A DNA stretch of 51,835 nt from an uncultured Lachnospiraceae bacterium (GTDB lineage Bacteria > Bacillota > Clostridia > Lachnospirales > Lachnospiraceae): positions 1 through 51,835 of the forward strand of contig CANOMQ010000029.1 in NCBI GenBank assembly GCA_947567595.1, given 5' to 3'. How positions within the stretch are numbered: the stretch's first letter is position 1; each line of letters opens with the position of its first letter. Of this stretch, positions 49,166-51,835 are shown one piece after another. Below the pieces are notes generated by a model, which saw nothing but the letters and a program-made list of their open reading frames with translations, was not told the origin of the DNA and did not search any database. Made by a program: the position numbers and the translations under genes.

Positions 49166-49978
49166 CTACCGCCTATTCCCAAGCTCCCAAAACGCAACCG
49201 CACTCGCCGCCGCCACATTCAACGAATCAACGCCATGCGCCATCGGAATCTGCACGGTATAATCACAGCCGGCAATCGTTTTTGGCGCAAGTCCGTCTCC
49301 CTCCGTGCCAAGCACAATCGCAATCTTTTCCTTTTGCCTAAGCCGTAAAGACGCAATACTGACCGAATCCTCCCGCAAAGCCATCGCCACCGTCGTAAAT
49401 CCCATATCATGCAAATCCCCAAGCCAGTCCTCCTTCCCAAGAAAAGCCCACGGTATCTGAAAGACCGTCCCCATACTGACCCTGATTGAACGACGGTACA
49501 GCGGATTGCTGCTTTCCTGCGTGAGCAAAATACCGTCCATGCTAAGTGCCGCGGCACTGCGAAAAATCGCACCGACATTCGTGGGATTGACCACATTTTC
49601 AAGAACCGCAATCCGATTTGCCCCCGCACAGACCTGCGAAACCGTTTTTCGTTCCGGGCGGCGCATGGCGCACAGCATTCCCCGCGTCAGCTTAAATCCT
49701 GTCAGTTGTGTCAGCACATCAAATTCCGCCGTATAAACAGGGATATCACCGCAGCGCCTGATAATATCCCTTCCTTCTCCCTCAATATGCTTTTTCTCAA
49801 GTAAAATCGATACGGGAACACAACCGGCATCAAGCGCCCGTTCAATGACCTTCGGACTTTCCGCGATAAACATTCCCTGATCCGGTTCATGGCGGTTCAA
49901 AAGCTGCCCCTCACTAAGCCTTGCGTACACATCAAGCGCAGGCTCGCCAAAATCCGTTATCTCTATGATTTCCGCCAT
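49166..49978 (-). CDS. SpoU/TrmH-family RNA methyltransferase
   Basis: 270 residues from the ATG at 49978 (GAGGGGGAGAAGAAA before it). The SPOUT motifs are complete: motif 1 NPTNVGAIFRSA, motif 2 VLGTEGDGL and motif 3 IPMAHGVDSLNVAAASA. The N-terminal part has an L30e-like substrate-binding domain (GMFIAESPKVIERALDAG). It methylates the 2'-O of ribose in rRNA or tRNA. Which nucleotide is unknown; this is not clearly RlmB or TrmH. It starts 19 bp after trmD ends. Confidence 0.92.
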   Translation of the reverse strand: MAEIIEITDFGEPALDVYARLSEGQLLNRHEPDQGMFIAESPKVIERALDAGCVPVSILLEKKHIEGEGRDIIRRCGDIPVYTAEFDVLTQLTGFKLTRGMLCAMRRPERKTVSQVCAGANRIAVLENVVNPTNVGAIFRSAAALSMDGILLTQESSNPLYRRSIRVSMGTVFQIPWAFLGKEDWLGDLHDMGFTTVAMALREDSVSIASLRLRQKEKIAIVLGTEGDGLAPKTIAGCDYTVQIPMAHGVDSLNVAAASAVAFWELGNRR

Positions 49979-49997
49979 TTTCTTCTCCCCCTCTTTT

Positions 49998-50723
49998 TCA
50001 TTTGTCAGATGAATTGGCAAGCAGATACGCCTCATACAAATCCGGTCTGCGCTGCCTTGTCCGCTCAACCGACTGCTCCATCCGCCACTTTGCGATATTG
50101 GCATGATGTCCGCTCATAAGCACCTCGGGCACCCTTTTTTCATGCCACACCTCGGGACGGGAATACTGCGGATACTCCAAAAGCCCGTTGGAATGCGACT
50201 CCGTCTGCGCCGACTCATCGTTATTAAGCACCCCCGGCACAAGCCTTGCGACCGCGTCCACCACCACCATCGCCGCAAGCTCCCCGCCCGTCAGCACATA
50301 ATCGCCAATCGAAATATAATCCGTGACAATCTCCTCCAGAACGCGCTCGTCAATCCCCTCATAATGACCGCACAACAAAATCAAGTCTTCCTCCTTCGAA
50401 AGCGCAGCCGCTTTTTTTTGGTGGAAGACCTCTCCCTGCGGCGTCACATAAACCACGCGTGTTTTCGCCGCATTCCCGCCTTTTTTGTCAATTTTTTCAC
50501 AAACCGCGCGCCAGCAGTCATAGACAGGCTGCGCCTGCATGAGCATTCCGGCGCCCCCGCCATACGTGTAATCGTCAACCTTCTTATGCTTGTCCGCCGT
50601 GTAATCGCGGATATTGACCGCCTCTATGGAAATGCAGCCCTTCTCCTGCGCACGTCCGGTAATGCTTGTGCAAAGACCATCAAGCACCATCTTTGGGAAC
50701 AATGTCATGATATAAAAATTCAT
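49998..50723 (-). CDS. trmD: tRNA (guanine-37-N1)-methyltransferase
   Basis: 241 residues from the ATG at 50723 (GGAGGCGTTTG before it; TTG 50726 is the alternative). SAM-dependent m1G37 methylation prevents frameshifting. Trefoil-knot motifs: [47 protein letters not shown]. In the standard rpsP-rimM-trmD-rplS order. Confidence 0.98.
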   Translation of the reverse strand: MNFYIMTLFPKMVLDGLCTSITGRAQEKGCISIEAVNIRDYTADKHKKVDDYTYGGGAGMLMQAQPVYDCWRAVCEKIDKKGGNAAKTRVVYVTPQGEVFHQKKAAALSKEEDLILLCGHYEGIDERVLEEIVTDYISIGDYVLTGGELAAMVVVDAVARLVPGVLNNDESAQTESHSNGLLEYPQYSRPEVWHEKRVPEVLMSGHHANIAKWRMEQSVERTRQRRPDLYEAYLLANSSDK

Positions 50724-50744
50724 CAAACGCCTCCGCCGTCCATC

Positions 50745-51254
50745 TTAATCCAAAAGCCCGTCCAAAACGTGAACCTTCATCCTGCGCTGCCCCATGTCCA
50801 CATCAAGCACACACTGCTTAATCGCAGGAAGCAGCAGCGTCCTGCCGTCCTCTAACGCAATCTCATACACATCGTTTGCGCCCGTTACGATTACGTCCTT
50901 TAATATGCCCATATAAGTATCCTGCTCGTCATACACCTTCACGTCAATCAAATCCGCGATAAAATACTCGTCCTTTTTCAGCTTAACGGCATTCTCCCGT
51001 GTGACATAAAGGCTTTTCCCCTTATAACGCTCAATATCGTTGATATTGTCAAAGCCCTTGAATTTCAATATCGCAAACTGCTTAAAAAACCGCACGTTCT
51101 CAATTTCAAGAACCATTTTTTCCTTTCCCGTGTCCAAAATCACTTCCTTTAATTTTTTGAAACGCTTTACATCATCGGTGGTCGGAAACACCTTCACTTC
51201 CCCTTTCAGACCATGCGTCTGCGTAATCGCCCCCACCTGCAGTAAATCTTCCAT
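50745..51254 (-). CDS. rimM: 16S rRNA processing protein RimM
   Basis: 169 residues with GGAGGAATTT before the ATG. N-terminal RimM barrel (VGAITQTHGLKGEVKVFPTT) and C-terminal PRC-barrel (DEYFIADLIDVKVYD, LLLPAIKQCVLDVD). Binds S19 and aids 30S assembly. A strong hairpin terminator lies just ahead of it. Confidence 0.97.
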   Translation of the reverse strand: MEDLLQVGAITQTHGLKGEVKVFPTTDDVKRFKKLKEVILDTGKEKMVLEIENVRFFKQFAILKFKGFDNINDIERYKGKSLYVTRENAVKLKKDEYFIADLIDVKVYDEQDTYMGILKDVIVTGANDVYEIALEDGRTLLLPAIKQCVLDVDMGQRRMKVHVLDGLLD

Positions 51255-51278
51255 AAATTCCTCCTGCCCTGCCTTTCC

Positions 51279-51320
51279 AAAAAAGGGTGTTCATAACAAC
51301 CTTCTTTATGAACACCCTTT
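51279..51320 (-). terminator. Strong terminator/attenuator between khpA and rimM
   Basis: A 14-bp perfect stem AAAGGGTGTTCATA/TATGAACACCCTTT with an 11-base loop, followed on the minus strand by T-rich sequence. Only about 25 bp remain before rimM, leaving no room for a promoter, so read-through must be partial or regulated. Confidence 0.85.
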
Positions 51321-51331
51321 CACCTATGATT

Positions 51332-51559
51332 TTATACAATCTCTACATCAACCTTCAGATTATCTTTGGAAGATGCCGCCTTGACAACGGAGCGGATTGC
51401 CTTCGCAATTCTTCCCTGTTTGCCAATCACTTTTCCCATATCGTCCGCCGCCACATGGAGCTCTACGGTCACGTTTTTGCCATCCGTTTTCTCCGTAACA
51501 ACGACCTCATTGGGGTTGTCCACTAACGCTTTAGCGATAACCTCAACTAACTCCTTCAT
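51332..51559 (-). CDS. khpA: KH-domain RNA-binding protein KhpA (YlqC)
   Basis: 75 residues, GGAGGTGTAAATC before the ATG. The KH motif is GKVIGKQGRIAKAIR. KhpA pairs with KhpB to bind RNA and affects cell division and elongation in Gram-positives. Conserved after rpsP. Confidence 0.96.
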   Translation of the reverse strand: MKELVEVIAKALVDNPNEVVVTEKTDGKNVTVELHVAADDMGKVIGKQGRIAKAIRSVVKAASSKDNLKVDVEIV

Positions 51560-51595
51560 GATTTACACCTCCAAGTGTTTCCTGTGTACAAAGAG

Positions 51596-51835
51596 TTATT
51601 TTTCAATGCCTGCCGCCTTGAAAATCTTTGCCACTGTTTCCGTAGGCTGCGCTCCGTTCGATAACCACTTCTTTGCAAGCTCCTCGTTTACCTTGAACTC
51701 GCTAGGATCTGTGTTCGGATTGTAGGTACCGATTTCCTCGATACATTTTCCATCTCTTGGGGATCTCGAGTCCGCTACGATAATTCTATAAATAGGAGCT
51801 TTCTTCTGACCCATTCTTCTTAATCTGATTTTTAC
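51596..51835 (-). CDS. rpsP: 30S ribosomal protein S16, start cut by the window end
   Basis: The body from [17 protein letters not shown] to [14 protein letters not shown] is S16. Reading upstream to the last base gives [14 protein letters not shown], so the gene extends past 51835 and only the initiating codon(s) are missing. About 80 visible residues. Confidence 0.97.
   Translation of the reverse strand, partial: VKIRLRRMGQKKAPIYRIIVADSRSPRDGKCIEEIGTYNPNTDPSEFKVNEELAKKWLSNGAQPTETVAKIFKAAGIEK

Noticed and set aside
1-51835. tRNA or rRNA genes, CRISPR arrays, prophage integrase or transposase genes
   Set aside because: None could be recognised; the repeats seen are isolated palindromes or short tandem units without spacer structure.

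Overview
The window reads as a chromosomal segment of an anaerobic, endospore-forming Firmicute, most likely Clostridia and probably Lachnospiraceae-like. The grounds are spore genes (cotJABC, a GerA/SpoVAF-type protein, spoIVA), the oxygen-sensitive class III ribonucleotide reductase pair nrdD-nrdG, a T-box in front of tyrS, Firmicutes gene order (der-plsY-gpsA near spoIVA; rpsP-khpA-rimM-trmD ... rplS-rbgA-rnhB-ylqG-ylqH) and AGGAGG-type ribosome binding sites. Nearly everything is on the minus strand; only the GerA-family gene (1195-2595) and prs (22366-23556) are on the plus strand.

Layout. (1) 1-2.6 kb: spore coat operon cotJA-cotJB-cotJC, with cotJC cut off near the window edge, divergent from the GerA-family gene. 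(2) 2.7-6.3 kb: dut, nrdG and nrdD, with a sigma-A promoter and two NrdR-type boxes. (3) 6.3-13.8 kb: a small membrane protein gene with its own promoter and terminator, preceded by a purine/pyrimidine salvage operon running pnp, cdd, a membrane-anchored MutS-like ATPase, rnhA and a heterodimeric ABC exporter. (4) 13.9-22.3 kb: spoIVA, then a long operon transcribed DUF512 radical-SAM, der, plsY, gpsA, MoxR ATPase, VWA protein. A 136-bp structured palindromic element sits upstream of it. (5) 22.3-28.3 kb: prs, a RelE/ParE-type toxin-antitoxin pair, tyrS with a tyrosine T-box, and a membrane diguanylate cyclase with a periplasmic-type sensor.

(6) 28.3-38.4 kb: an accessory island with lower GC. 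It looks like a head-to-tail collection of orphan immunity-type genes of polymorphic toxin systems (SUFU, DUF4291, SUKH, CPCC, Imm49-like and unknowns). Several members carry a frameshift or deletion. It continues with a Fic protein, a degenerate HisI-like protein and a coupled pair of DUF262 proteins, one with a DUF1524 HNH nuclease end. That pair resembles modification-dependent (GmrSD/SspE-like) anti-phage proteins and is the best candidate for a little-described system. (7) 38.4-51.8 kb: an aromatic-acid-exporter-like protein, thioesterase, a miniature OadB-like protein, ABC exporter and pgeF, then the conserved translation/secretion block: yraN, ylqH, ylqG (FliK-like), rnhB, lepB, rbgA, lepB, rplS, a SpoU methyltransferase, trmD, rimM, khpA and rpsP (cut by the window end). 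A strong intrinsic terminator lies inside that block between khpA and rimM.

No tRNA, rRNA, CRISPR array or recognisable transposase was seen. Domain names come from recognising motifs by eye; no database search was run.
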